This document shows positions 34,637-43,330 of a DNA stretch of 64,000 nt, piece after piece. The notes under the pieces are model-generated. The model did not search any database. It saw only the letters and a program-made list of their open reading frames with translations, and was not told where the DNA came from. The stretch comes from Nitrospirota bacterium (GTDB lineage Bacteria > Nitrospirota > JACRHL01). How positions within the stretch are numbered: the first letter of the stretch is position 1; each line of letters opens with the position of its first letter. Location of the stretch: positions 124,001 through 188,000 of the forward strand of contig JACRHL010000019.1 of NCBI GenBank assembly GCA_016212085.1, read 5' to 3'. Position numbers and translations under genes: made by a program.

Positions 34637-36127
34637 TCAGTGGTTGTTGCCCGCCTTCTTCCTGATCTTCCTCACGCCCCGGTGGGCCACGTACCAGGCG
34701 GTGAGGGCGCCGAACGGGATGAACAGGGCGGTGAGCACGGTGGACGTGCCGTCGCCGATCAGGTGCTGCTTCTCCATGCCCTTGAACAGGTAGCCGGCAA
34801 GGCCCGTCATGTAGTAGGTGATGACGATGATGGACAGCCCCTCGGCCAGCTCCTGCAAGCGGAGCTGGGTGGCGGAGCGGGTATCCAGGTTTTGCAGCAG
34901 CCGGGTGTTCTGCGCCTCGATCTTCATCTCCACGCGGGTGCGCAGGATGCTCGTCAGCGCCAGGATTTCCGCCTGCATGCGCCCCAGGCGGGCCATGAAC
35001 GCACGGTACTCGTCCACCACCGTCTCCACCCGCTCCAGGATGAGGGGGCCCAGCGGGTCGAACCCCTCCACCGGCTGCGCCTTCCAGGCCGCGAAGCCCT
35101 CGCGCACCCGCTCGCCATAGGGGAAGGTGGCCGACACCACGTGGTTGAAACGGCCGTTCAGGCGCACCACGTGGGCCAGCTCCACGGTCAGTTCCTTGAG
35201 CCAGCGCTCCATCTGCTCGCGGGTGGCGCCCTGGATGTCCTGGGTGAAGTCCTCGGTGCGGGCCGACAGGCCGTTCTCCATGCGGTGCACCCGCTGGATG
35301 CTCGCGCGCACCTCCGTGCGCGGGATCATGAGCAGGTGGTAGTAGTTCTCCACGCGGCCGATGTTGGCCACGGCGAACACCGCATGGTCGGACACCGCCT
35401 CCGGCGTGCCGCACACCACGTAGCGCTCGCGGCCGCCCACCGGCTCGTAGTTGGTATACACCGCCAGCTCGCCGCCCAGCACCCGGTTGCCGAAGCGGTT
35501 GCGGCACACGATGAGGTCGCACACCTCGCGCGGGTTCATGGGGCGGTCCACCACCGTCACGTCGAGGCAGGTGACCAGGGGCGGGATGCCGCAGTCGTGC
35601 AGATCGGGGACGATGGCCGCCATGGGCGCCTCAAGGGCATGGGTGGCGGCGCCGGTGAGGATGGCACGCACGAAGTAGTATTCCGTGTGCAGCTCCCAGG
35701 TGAGTTGCAGGTACACCCCCTCGTGGTCCATCAGATCGCCCCAGCCGTGGGCGTGGGCGTCGCCCAGGGAGCGCTGCCCGCCGGGGATGCCCAGACGGTC
35801 CAGCAGGGCGGCAAAGCGCCCCCGGATGACCAGCTCCGTCTCGTCCTCGTCGCGCTGATAGGCCACGTGGTGCACCAGCGCCGGGCCGTCGATGCGCTCC
35901 TGGGGCACCACCCCCAGCTCCTGGTGCACCTCCTCCACCAGCGAGAACGCACTGGCCTCGCACACGTCGATGCACACGGTGCACTCCGGCGGGCAGCGGT
36001 CCTGGTGGGTCATCACCACGCCGTCGCCGCGCACGGCCAGGATCTGCTGGGGGCAGGATGGCACGCAGGCAGGGCTGCCGCCGCACAGGTCGCAGCGCTC
36101 CTTGCGGAGCTGTATCGCCGTATCCAT
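34637..36127 (-). CDS. Ferredoxin-DUF3422 fusion membrane protein
   Basis: 496-residue protein. Residues about 10-60 form a ferredoxin-like module with two four-cysteine groups: C-D-L-C, C-V-P-S-C-P and C-P-P-E-C-T-V-C-I-D-V-C. The rest matches DUF3422: E-E-V-H-Q-E-L, W-E-L-H-T-E-Y-Y-F-V-R-A, M-N-P-R-E-V-C-D-L-I, then a long helical region and two C-terminal membrane helices (about 425-445 and 455-475) with a Lys/Arg-rich end. DUF3422 proteins are membrane proteins of unknown function, usually without Fe-S domains. The fusion suggests a redox or electron-transfer role at the membrane. Start ATG 36127; fmdB lies 36 bp upstream on the same strand. Confidence 0.75.
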   Translation of the reverse strand: MDTAIQLRKERCDLCGGSPACVPSCPQQILAVRGDGVVMTHQDRCPPECTVCIDVCEASAFSLVEEVHQELGVVPQERIDGPALVHHVAYQRDEDETELVIRGRFAALLDRLGIPGGQRSLGDAHAHGWGDLMDHEGVYLQLTWELHTEYYFVRAILTGAATHALEAPMAAIVPDLHDCGIPPLVTCLDVTVVDRPMNPREVCDLIVCRNRFGNRVLGGELAVYTNYEPVGGRERYVVCGTPEAVSDHAVFAVANIGRVENYYHLLMIPRTEVRASIQRVHRMENGLSARTEDFTQDIQGATREQMERWLKELTVELAHVVRLNGRFNHVVSATFPYGERVREGFAAWKAQPVEGFDPLGPLILERVETVVDEYRAFMARLGRMQAEILALTSILRTRVEMKIEAQNTRLLQNLDTRSATQLRLQELAEGLSIIVITYYMTGLAGYLFKGMEKQHLIGDGTSTVLTALFIPFGALTAWYVAHRGVRKIRKKAGNNH

Positions 36128-36163
36128 GGCTATCTCGCTCGGGGAAAAAAACGGACGCGGCCG

Positions 36164-36391
36164 CTACATGCCGCACATGCCGCCACCGCAACCGCCGCCC
36201 CCCATGCCGCAGGGGGGCATGGCCGGGGTGGAGCCGCCGGAGCCCATGCTGGGGGCGAAGGCGGAAAAACGCCGGGTGGCCCGGGCGGCGCCGCACTCGG
36301 GGCAGACCGCGTCATTGGGGTCGGCATTCATGGACTGCAACAGGGTGAAGCCGTGGCCGCAGCCGCCGCAGGTGTATTCGTAAAGGGGCAT
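36164..36391 (-). CDS. FmdB-family zinc-ribbon regulatory protein
   Basis: 75-residue protein starting M-P-L-Y-E-Y-T-C-G-G-C-G, with the second pair C-P-E-C: the FmdB (CxxC) zinc-ribbon family, named from a regulator of formamidase in Methylophilus. The C-terminal tail is a Gly/Met/Cys-rich sequence (C-G-M-G-G-G-G-C-G-G-G-M-C-G-M), which could bind extra metal. The ATG at 36391 starts the conserved domain; the longer upstream frame is not family-like. Probably co-transcribed with the ferredoxin-DUF3422 gene. Confidence 0.82.
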   Translation of the reverse strand: MPLYEYTCGGCGHGFTLLQSMNADPNDAVCPECGAARATRRFSAFAPSMGSGGSTPAMPPCGMGGGGCGGGMCGM

Positions 36392-36532
36392 GAAGCGCTG
36401 CCTCCATCCGTGAACCGTGGGTGACGCCGGGTGTGCCGGCACTGTACCACGCCCCTCCGGCGCCCCGCAAAGGCGGCGGGAGCGGGCATCCACCTTCCTT
36501 TAACCACGCCCGCTTGGGTTACAATACCCCCC

Positions 36533-37720
36533 ATGGATGAAATCATTTCCGTCACCGCCCGGGGCATCGACCGGGCCTTGCGCATCGGGCTGGGCCATTT
36601 CGACGAGGGCGAATACGAGCCGGCCCTGGCCGTGTTCGAGGAGGCCATCCGGCGCTACGGCCCGGACATGGGCCTCACCCGCTGGAAGGGCGTGACCCTG
36701 CGCCACCTGGGCCGCGTGCACGAGGCGGTCCGCGCCCTCGAGCTGTCGGCCACCGAGGCCACCACCGACTCCCTGTACGAACTGGCCCTGCTGCTCATCG
36801 AGGAAAACGTCGACGCGGAGCGCGGCTTCGACCTGCTCGAGGGGCTGTCGGCCCGGGGCGACATGCCCGCCCGCGAGTATCTGGCCCACCGCGCCTACGA
36901 GGACGGCCGCTTTGGCGAGGTGGTCACCCTGTCGCGCCTGCCCCGCCCCGAGGACGCCCGCGACGAGTGGCCCGACTGCGTGGAGTGCCTGGAAACCCTG
37001 GAGGGCATCGCCCTCACCGAGATGGGCCGCCTGGAGGAGGCGCGCTTCCACCTCAAGCGCGCCGCGCGCCTGAGCCCCAGTTGCGCCTCCCACATGACCA
37101 ACCTGGGGCGCGTGTACCAGATCCGCAAGCGTTACGCCCGCGCCCTCAAGTGCTACATGCGCGCCATGGAGCTGGACACGGACGACCCCATCCCGCAGAT
37201 GAACCTGGCCCACCTGTACGAGGAGATGGGCCGGGTGGACGCGGCGCGCAGCCTGTTCCAGTCCCTTTACGTGAACTGCGACCCGCAGGTGCCCGACACC
37301 GCCGTGCTGGAGGACTACGCCCGCTTCCTGGCCCGCCACGGCGAGGTGGACACGGCCATCAAGATGGTGGAGCGCACCCTCCAGAAGACCGAGGGCGAGG
37401 CCGCCGAGGACCTGGCGGCGTTCCTGGGCTGGCTGGCCCTGGACGGCGGCGACGCGCCCAGAGCCCGCGCCATCTGGGAGGACCAGGTGGCCAAGAACGT
37501 CACCGCCTTCGCCGCCCGCCACTACCTGGCCGGCCTGTGCGCCCAGGAGGGCGACGCGCCGCGCGCCCTGCAACTGCTGGACGAGGCCAGCGCCATCGAC
37601 CCCGTGGCCACCCGCAACTGGTGCACCCGCCCCGACGGCCAGGTGGAGGCCTGCTTCGAGAACGTCATGCACCTGGCGCGCTTCCGCACCCTGGCGGGGC
37701 TCGACGAGCGCCGCGGCTGA
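36533..37720 (+). CDS. Cytoplasmic TPR-repeat protein
   Basis: 395 residues without signal peptide. TPR pairs are visible at about 20-70 and 165-300 (A-L-A-V-F-E-E-A, A-R-F-H-L-K-R-A-A-R-L-S-P, A-L-K-C-Y-M-R-A-M-E-L-D, M-N-L-A-H-L-Y-E-E-M-G). A cluster of cysteines (C-V-E-C) sits between the arrays. ATG 36533 follows TACAAT (36520-36525), a likely -10 hexamer. Function unknown; 7 bp separate it from aat, so the two are probably co-transcribed. Confidence 0.72.
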   Translation: MDEIISVTARGIDRALRIGLGHFDEGEYEPALAVFEEAIRRYGPDMGLTRWKGVTLRHLGRVHEAVRALELSATEATTDSLYELALLLIEENVDAERGFDLLEGLSARGDMPAREYLAHRAYEDGRFGEVVTLSRLPRPEDARDEWPDCVECLETLEGIALTEMGRLEEARFHLKRAARLSPSCASHMTNLGRVYQIRKRYARALKCYMRAMELDTDDPIPQMNLAHLYEEMGRVDAARSLFQSLYVNCDPQVPDTAVLEDYARFLARHGEVDTAIKMVERTLQKTEGEAAEDLAAFLGWLALDGGDAPRARAIWEDQVAKNVTAFAARHYLAGLCAQEGDAPRALQLLDEASAIDPVATRNWCTRPDGQVEACFENVMHLARFRTLAGLDERRG

Positions 37721-37727
37721 GCCGGGC

Positions 37728-38315
37728 ATGGCCACGCGCCTGCCCTTCAACGCGGACCTGGTGATCCGCGCCTACATGCAGGGCATCTTCCCCATGGCCG
37801 ACGAGAACGGCGAGATCCGCTGGTACGCCCCGGACCCGCGCGCCATCATCGATCTCGACCGCTTCCATGTTTCCAGGCGCCTGGCGCGCACCGTCCGCCA
37901 GGGGCGGTTCGAGGTGCGCATCGACGCCGACTTCCACGGCACCGTCATCGACTGCTCCGGCCGCGACGAGACCTGGATCAGCGGCGACATCCTGCGCGTC
38001 TATACGGACCTGCACCGCATGGGCCTGGCCCACAGCGTGGAGTGCTGGCGGGACGGGGCGCGGGTGGGCGGCCTGTACGGCGTGGCCCTGGGCGGCGCGT
38101 TCATGGGCGAGAGCATGTTCAGCGCGCGGACCGACGCCTCCAAGGTGGCCCTGGTGGCCCTGGTGGAACGGCTCAAGGCGCGCGGCTTCACCCTGCTCGA
38201 CACACAGTTCATGACCCCCCACCTGGCGCGCCAGGGCGCCCACACCATCCCCCTGGCCGAATACCGGCGCCGGCTGGACCAGGCCCTGTCCCGGCACTGC
38301 CGCTTCGCGGACTGA
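37728..38315 (+). CDS. aat: Leucyl/phenylalanyl-tRNA-protein transferase
   Basis: Adds Leu or Phe to N-terminal Lys/Arg of proteins, making them ClpS/ClpAP N-degron substrates. The 195 residues contain G-I-F-P-M, W-Y-A-P-D-P-R-A-I, the S-V-E-C-W-x-D-G-x-x-V-G-G-L-Y-G-V-A-L-G block and G-E-S-M-F-S-x-x-x-D-A-S-K, all family signatures. No ClpS or ClpA gene is in this window. Start ATG 37728. Confidence 0.95.
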   Translation: MATRLPFNADLVIRAYMQGIFPMADENGEIRWYAPDPRAIIDLDRFHVSRRLARTVRQGRFEVRIDADFHGTVIDCSGRDETWISGDILRVYTDLHRMGLAHSVECWRDGARVGGLYGVALGGAFMGESMFSARTDASKVALVALVERLKARGFTLLDTQFMTPHLARQGAHTIPLAEYRRRLDQALSRHCRFAD

Positions 38316-38337
38316 CGGCGGGCCACCGGGCCGTGCC

Positions 38338-38606
38338 AGGGCCTGTCAACACAAAGGCAAAGGCGGCGACGGAGCCCATTTTTTTGTAAATCGAGGCGCA
38401 GCGCGCGGGCCGTACCGGCCATACGGGCAAGCGCTGCAACGCAGGGTTGCGAAAAAGTGGGCCCGTCCCTTCGGGTTGTGCCCCGAACGGCCCCATGCTG
38501 CGTTGCGCGTCGCTCATTCAGCTTAAGCTAAACCACGCTTCCGCGCGCCTTGCCTGGTACCGTTCGGGGCACAACGCCGCGCTTGCCATTTGTGTTAACA
38601 GACCCT
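38338..38606. mobile_element. Palindromic element B, MITE-like
   Basis: 269-bp non-coding element with 18-bp ends AGGGCCTGTCAACACAAA (38338-38355) and TTTGTGTTAACAGACCCT (38589-38606), complementary at 16 of 18 positions. Inside are nested palindromes: GTTGTGCCCCGAACGG (38475-38490) with CCGTTCGGGGCACAAC (38560-38575), a perfect 16-bp pair; and GCCCATTTTT (from 38374) with AAAAAGTGGGC (38452-38462). No clear target duplication is seen. The rest of the aat-kinase gap (38607-38811) holds no visible gene. Confidence 0.75.
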
Positions 38607-38811
38607 AGCGTCCCCTCGTGCAATCCGCATAATTCCTTATTATTTAAATAGTTCCGAACGCCGAAACGACCTTATTGGGTGACCGGGTGGGGGCACGTGC
38701 CACGTGCGCCGCCCACCACGGCAACGTATTGAGGTCGGGGCACGACGTTCCGCCGGTGGCGGATGACACACCGCGGTTCACCGCTGCCCCCGCCGCGATG
38801 GGGGAACCGCC

Positions 38812-40767
38812 ATGATCCATGAACCGCCCGAAGCGCCGGGCGACGCCCGCCGGCCAGTTGCCGCTCCGGCATCCCACCCGGCCGCCCCGGCGTTGACCCG
38901 CTGGCTCGCCGGCCGGTCCGACCGGGGGCGGGGTGCGCTGCTCATCGCCGTCATGGCCACCGCGTGCGTGGCGGTGGGGGCGGTCACCTTCCTCACCCTG
39001 TACCGGGCCGCCCTGGCGGAACAGCGCGCGCGCCTGCTGGAGCTTGCGGCCATCCAGGCCAGCCTCATCGACGCCATCGATCCGGCCACCGCCGCCTGGG
39101 GCGGCGCCTCCGCCCCGGTGGACCGCCTGGTCGCCGTGGCCCAGCACATGCGTGACGCCTACGGCCGCTTCCGGCATCCCACCGCGACCGGCGAGTTCGT
39201 GCTGGGCATGGGCGACGGCCAGCGCTTCACCATCCTGATGGTGAGCGAGACGGGGCGGCGCGCCGCGCCCGACGCCATGCCCATGGGGGCCCGCCTGGCG
39301 GAGCCCATGCAACAGGCACTGGCCGGACGCACCGGCACCCTGATCGGCCGCGATTTCCGTGGTGATACGGTGCTGGCCGCCCACGTCCCGATCCTGGCGG
39401 GAACCGGCGGCGGCATCCGTTTTGGCCTGGTGGCCAAGGTGGCCCTGGCGGAGATCCGGGCCCCCTACCTGCGCGCCGCCGGCACCAGCACGGGCGTTTC
39501 CCTGGTGCTGGTGCTGGGCGGCGCGCTGTTGTTCGCGAGCGTCAACCGCCAGATCATCGCCCGCCTCCGCGCCAGCGAAAGCAAGGTGCGCACCATCGTC
39601 GAGACGGCGGCGGACGCCATCGTCGCCCTCGACGCCAATGGGCGCGTAACCTGCGTCAACCCCGCCGCCGAGACCCTGTTCCTGCGCCCCGCCGCCGAAC
39701 TGCTGGGGCAGCCCGCCGAGGGCCTGATCGTCGGCGCCGCCGGCCCCGCCGCCACGTGGCCCATGCGCCACCGGCACAGCGGGCGCGGCGGACGGCGACG
39801 CATGATCCGGGGCGAGATGACCGGCCTGCGCAAGGGGCGGCGCCCGTTCGACGTGGAGCTGACCGTCTCCACGCCGACCGCGTGCGAGGCCTGCGAGGTG
39901 TTCGAGGGCCCCCGGCCGCCCGGCGATTCCACCGGCGGCTGCCACGCCCCGTGCTGGAGCACCATCCTGGTGGCGCGCGACATCACCCGCGCCAAGCTGG
40001 CGGCGCGCAGGCTGGTGCAAAAGCACCACGCGCTGGAGGCCAGCAACGCCGAACTGGCCGCCAAGCGGCGCGAGCTGGAGGGGTTCTACCACACGGTCTC
40101 CCACGAGCTGCGGACCCCCCTCACCGCCGCCACCGAATTTTCCAGCATCCTCGACGAGGGGCTGCTGGGCAGCCTGAACCCGGATCAGACCGAGGCGGTG
40201 CGCATTGTCGGCGCCTGTTGCCGGCAGATGGCGGTCATGATCGACGACCTGGTGGATGCCAGCCGCCTGGACAACGGCAAGCTCGCCCTGCACCGGCGGC
40301 CGGTCGCCGTCACCCTCCTGGCGCGCCAGATGGCGGACGAGCTGCAACCGGGCGCCACCCGCGCCGGCATCCAATTGATGGTGGACGCCGACGGCGATGC
40401 CGGGGTGGTGGAGGCGGACCCGGCCCGGCTGCGCCAGGTGCTGGGCAACCTGCTCTCCAACGCCCTCAAGTTCACCCCGCGTGGCGGCACCGTCACCATC
40501 CAGGTGGACCCGGCGCCGGACGGCGTGACGGTGCGCGTGGCCGATACCGGCCCCGGCATCCCGGAGGACAAGCTGGAGGCCATCTTCGAACGCTTCTACC
40601 AGACCGACGCCGTGCGCGACCAGGCCAAGGGCGGCCTGGGGCTGGGGCTGGCCATCAGCCGCGGCCTGGTGACGCTGCACGGCGGCCACCTCTCCGTGCA
40701 CAGCACGCCGGGGCAGGGCGCCACCTTCGCCTTCACCCTGCCCGCCGTCCCGCAACCGGTGGCCTGA
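38812..40767 (+). CDS. PAS sensor histidine kinase
   Basis: 651-residue membrane kinase. Membrane helices at about 42-65 and 222-245 enclose a sensor region of about 155 residues. A PAS domain follows (about 258-400; A-D-A-I-V-A-L-D-A-N-G-R-V). HisKA has the phospho-acceptor His431 in V-S-H431-E-L-R-T-P-L. HATPase_c has N-L-L-S-N-A-L-K-F-T-P-R-G-G, D-T-G-P-G-I-P and G-L-G-L-G-L-A-I-S. A Cys-rich loop (C-E-A-C-E-V-F ... G-C-H-A-P-C) inside the PAS region could bind metal or sense redox. Signal unknown. The response regulator at 40820-41212 is convergent, so partnership is likely but not from one transcript. Confidence 0.9.
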   Translation: MIHEPPEAPGDARRPVAAPASHPAAPALTRWLAGRSDRGRGALLIAVMATACVAVGAVTFLTLYRAALAEQRARLLELAAIQASLIDAIDPATAAWGGASAPVDRLVAVAQHMRDAYGRFRHPTATGEFVLGMGDGQRFTILMVSETGRRAAPDAMPMGARLAEPMQQALAGRTGTLIGRDFRGDTVLAAHVPILAGTGGGIRFGLVAKVALAEIRAPYLRAAGTSTGVSLVLVLGGALLFASVNRQIIARLRASESKVRTIVETAADAIVALDANGRVTCVNPAAETLFLRPAAELLGQPAEGLIVGAAGPAATWPMRHRHSGRGGRRRMIRGEMTGLRKGRRPFDVELTVSTPTACEACEVFEGPRPPGDSTGGCHAPCWSTILVARDITRAKLAARRLVQKHHALEASNAELAAKRRELEGFYHTVSHELRTPLTAATEFSSILDEGLLGSLNPDQTEAVRIVGACCRQMAVMIDDLVDASRLDNGKLALHRRPVAVTLLARQMADELQPGATRAGIQLMVDADGDAGVVEADPARLRQVLGNLLSNALKFTPRGGTVTIQVDPAPDGVTVRVADTGPGIPEDKLEAIFERFYQTDAVRDQAKGGLGLGLAISRGLVTLHGGHLSVHSTPGQGATFAFTLPAVPQPVA

Positions 40768-40819
40768 GCCCCCCCGCAAGCCGGCGGCGTTGCAGGGGCT
40801 GGGCCCACAAGGGGGCCGC

Positions 40820-41212
40820 TCAGGCGGCGCGGGGCGTCTGCGGGCCGTACCAGCGGTCCAATGTCTCGCGGATGGTGCGGACCAGCGCCGTGCCGTCATA
40901 CGGCTTCTGGATCACGTCCGAGGCGCCGTGCTCCATGGCGTACAGCCAGTTGGGGATATTGCCGTGGGCGGTGAGGAACAGCACCGGAATCTCGCCCGTC
41001 TCGCGCGAGGTGCGGAGCATGTCGAACACGGTGAAGCCGTTGCCATCGGGCATCATGATGTCCAGGATCACCAGGTCGGGGCAGCAGCGGGTCACCAGGT
41101 CCAGTGCCTCGCGCCCGGTGTGGGCGACGCTCACGTCGAACCCGGCGGCCGCCAGCCGCAGGTACAGGGCACGGGCGATGTCGCGGTCATCATCGGCGAC
41201 CAAAATCCGCAT
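40820..41212 (-). CDS. CheY-like response regulator
   Basis: Stand-alone receiver domain of 130 residues: acidic pocket D-D-D (7-9), phospho-acceptor Asp51 in V-I-L-D-I-M-M-P-D-G, conserved Thr in F-L-T-A-H and Lys in Q-K-P-Y. There is no output domain, so it acts through protein contacts or in a relay. It is convergent with the PAS kinase, 52 bp between stop codons, and is the obvious candidate target of that kinase. Confidence 0.9.
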   Translation of the reverse strand: MRILVADDDRDIARALYLRLAAAGFDVSVAHTGREALDLVTRCCPDLVILDIMMPDGNGFTVFDMLRTSRETGEIPVLFLTAHGNIPNWLYAMEHGASDVIQKPYDGTALVRTIRETLDRWYGPQTPRAA

Positions 41213-41692
41213 GGTCAGGTCTCCTCCTAACGTCCCTCCCCGTCAGCGACCCGAACGAACGCATTCCATACCTTTCTACATCGGTCGCCCGCACACCGCG
41301 CATGAGTGTTTTGGGGGTGGATTCCGGCCCGCCGGGCGCCCGCGCGGCCATGCGCCCGGCGCCGGACGGGCCCGTTACCGCCCGGCGCGCGGCCCGTCGA
41401 AAATCGACGGCTTTCAACGGGTTGAGGACGCCTTGAAACAAAATGTCGCCGCGCGTCACATCGCCTCTTGCGGGCTTGTGGCGGACTATGCTAGCGTGGC
41501 CCCAAACTCGACTCAGGCGAGCATGCGTTTTGACCCCTACCCCGTCCCTTTGGCCCACAAGGCTGGGAAGTGGTTTGGCCAAGCCGCGACATCCCGAAGG
41601 TCGAAATAGGCGCTGCCGCCCGGCTCCGCGTTTGGCCGGTCGGTGGTTATCTTGATTTCAGAGCGCATGATTGGATTAGGAGAGTCGAGTCG
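41213..41692. other. 480-bp intergenic region between divergent genes
   Basis: No convincing coding region. It must hold divergent promoters for the response regulator (minus) and the RNA-binding protein (plus); TATGCT at 41487-41492 could be a -10 hexamer for a long leader on the plus strand. The run from 41340 to 41400 is extremely GC-rich and self-complementary. The ribosome site AGGAG (41678-41682) belongs to the RNA-binding protein gene. Confidence 0.35.
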
Positions 41693-41986
41693 ATGAACAT
41701 TTATGTCGGCAACCTGCCCTACAACCTGACGGATGAGGAACTTCGCGAGGCATTTGCCGCATACGGCGATGTGTCCAGCGCGGCCATCATCATGGATCGC
41801 GACACCGGTCGGTCGAAGGGCTTTGCCTTCGTCGAGATGCCCAACGATGGCGATGCCGGGAGCGCCATCGAGGGCCTGAACGGCCAGCCGCTGAAGGGCC
41901 GCCCCCTGCGCGTCAACGAGGCGCGCCCGCGCCCGCCGCGCAGCGGTGGCGGCGGTGGCGGTGGCGACCGTCGCCCGCGCTACTAA
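41693..41986 (+). CDS. RRM-type RNA-binding protein, Gly-rich tail
   Basis: 97-residue single RRM protein: RNP2 I-Y-V-G-N-L near the N terminus and RNP1 K-G-F-A-F-V-E-M, then a tail R-P-R-P-P-R-S-G followed by seven glycines and a basic end. This is the bacterial cold-shock-inducible RRM family, like cyanobacterial Rbp proteins. A long leader and a strong terminator bracket it, indicating a short abundant mRNA. Targets unknown. Confidence 0.92.
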   Translation: MNIYVGNLPYNLTDEELREAFAAYGDVSSAAIIMDRDTGRSKGFAFVEMPNDGDAGSAIEGLNGQPLKGRPLRVNEARPRPPRSGGGGGGGDRRPRY

Positions 41987-42005
41987 GCGCGACGCGATTC
42001 GCATC

Positions 42006-42039
42006 GGGGCCGCACCGCAAGGTGCGGCCCCTTTTTTTT
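42006..42039 (+). terminator. Terminator of the RNA-binding protein gene
   Basis: Perfect 11-bp stem GGGGCCGCACC (42006-42016) / GGTGCGGCCCC (42021-42031), tetraloop GCAA, followed by T8. GCAA is a stable GNRA loop. A textbook intrinsic terminator. Confidence 0.95.
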
Positions 42040-42153
42040 GGGTGATCCCCAAGGGATACCGAAAACAATCCGTCAACCTCCCCCTCCCGCGCACCGACAA
42101 GGGGACACCCACCGGCAGCCCCGGACGGCCACCATCAAACCAGAGGGGGAGAC

Positions 42154-42558
42154 ATGATCGCGACCGACATGGTTCAGGAGAGCTTCGCGCGCTGCAACCT
42201 GAACGCGAAATTCATCGACGTGTTTTACGAGAACTTCCTGGCCAGCAACCCGATGTTCGCCGAGATGTTCGCCCATACGGACTTCAAGCAGCAGAAGGAA
42301 CTGCTGCGGCGGGGCATCTCCATGATGATCCTGTACGCCGACGGCAACGCGGTGGGGCGCCTGGCGCTGCAACGCCTGGGCAAGAGCCACGGCAAGCACG
42401 GCATGGGCATCCCGCCGGCCATGTACAACTTCTGGCTGGAGTCGCTCATCAAGACCGTGGCCCAGGTGGACCCGCGCTGGGACCACTACGTGGAAAAGCA
42501 GTGGCGCGACACCATGCAGCACGGCATCCGCCACATCATCGAGGAAGGCGAGAAGTAG
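42154..42558 (+). CDS. Single-domain globin
   Basis: 134-residue globin-fold protein: helix A V-Q-E-S-F-A-R-C, the C-D corner F-Y-E-N-F-L-A-S-N-P-M-F-A-E-M-F, and a His pair region L-G-K-S-H-G-K-H-G-M-G-I where the proximal F8 His should lie. It resembles the single-domain globins related to flavohemoglobin N-termini, but lacks reductase domains. Possible roles are NO detoxification, oxygen binding or sensing. It is monocistronic, between two terminators. Confidence 0.78.
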   Translation: MIATDMVQESFARCNLNAKFIDVFYENFLASNPMFAEMFAHTDFKQQKELLRRGISMMILYADGNAVGRLALQRLGKSHGKHGMGIPPAMYNFWLESLIKTVAQVDPRWDHYVEKQWRDTMQHGIRHIIEEGEK

Positions 42559-42588
42559 CCCCGCCCGCCGCGCCCGTTGCACAAAACC

Positions 42589-42627
42589 GAAAGGGGGCCG
42601 CCCCGTGACGGGGTGCGCCCCCTTTTC
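42589..42627 (+). terminator. Terminator of the globin gene
   Basis: Long stem GAAAGGGGGC-(C)-GCCCCG with CGGGG-(TG)-GCCCCCTTTTC around a TGA loop, ending in TTTT, 31 bp after the globin stop. One-to-two base bulges interrupt an otherwise paired stem. Confidence 0.85.
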
Positions 42628-42951
42628 GTTTCCGCCATTGACCGCCGCGGGCGCCCCGAGTGGCCCGGCGCCACCCCGGCGCGCGGATGATCCATCCCGT
42701 TCCCGGAGCGACCGCGCGCCACGGGCCGTTGAGCCATCGCGCCACGACTCCAGAAGGCGGCACCGCCGCCGGCCACACCCGCACCCTGTCCGGCAAAAGC
42801 CGCACCCGCTACAGACTGGACTTCCACCTGATCCCATCCGGCGTCATCATCCATTTGGATGATGGCCAATGCAAGGAAGACATCCAGAGCCAGCTCTTCA
42901 TCACCTACCCGTGGAACATGTTCTCCGTGAATAACCCGGCGTAGGGGGGGG
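42628..42951. other. Gap after globin; one doubtful ORF
   Basis: An open frame of 94 codons (42660-42944, plus) has no recognisable family. Its second half (R-L-D-F-H-L-I-P-S-G-V-I-I-H-L-D-D-G) is less GC-biased than its first half, so the 3' part could be the remnant of a real gene. I see no ribosome site and do not call it. Confidence 0.25.
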
Positions 42952-43041
42952 GTAGGTTGGGAAGAGCGGGGCGAAGCCCAACGGGGGGCGGCGCGTGTCC
43001 ATACATGCGCGTTGGGCTTCGTTGCACTCTACCCAACCTAC
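42952..43041 (+). repeat. Palindromic repeat C, copy 1
   Basis: 90-bp palindromic unit: GTAGGTTGGG (42952-42961) at the left, CCCAACCTAC (43032-43041) at the right, and internal GCGAAGCCCAAC paired with GTTGGGCTTCG. This belongs to a widely scattered REP/MITE-like type seen in many proteobacterial genomes. It cuts off the 3' side of the phage tail fragment and supplies its stop codon. Confidence 0.75.
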
Positions 43042-43202
43042 GAGCTGGTGGCGCGGGAGATACCCCGCACGCTCTCCTTGCGAACGCTCACCACCACCCG
43101 GTTGATGGCCATGGACGCGGCCTTGGGTACGGCCTTCTTCTGAACGCCGGTCAACCACCGCTCCGTGCGGCGGATATCGGCGGTGATGTTCAGGCCGATC
43201 AT
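43038..43202 (-). pseudogene. N-terminal fragment of a phage minor tail protein
   Basis: A 54-codon minus-strand frame starts at ATG 43202 and reads N-I-T-A-D-I-R-R-T-E-R-W-L-T-G-V-Q-K-K-A-V-P-K-A-A, like the first helix region of phage minor tail protein Z (GpZ-type) proteins, which are normally about 190 residues. It ends in a stop formed by the edge of palindromic repeat C, so the rest has been lost. This indicates a prophage relic. Confidence 0.55.
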
Positions 43203-43330
43203 GGTGTCCGGGAAAATGAAAAGACTCGCCGCAGCGGTCCACTTTATAGGGATGAGGGCTCCTTGTTCCCGTTATCACAAACGCGCACCGGTTTTCAACC
43301 GAGGCGTGAAAAAGTGTGGTAAAATGAACA

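Noticed and set aside
38338-38606. Intrinsic terminator of aat
   Set aside because: The palindromes are long, nested and bounded by inverted ends, and no stem directly precedes a T-run; a mobile element explains it better.
42660-42944. 94-codon ORF after the globin gene
   Set aside because: No ribosome site, no family similarity and a composition change in the middle; reported only as a gap note.
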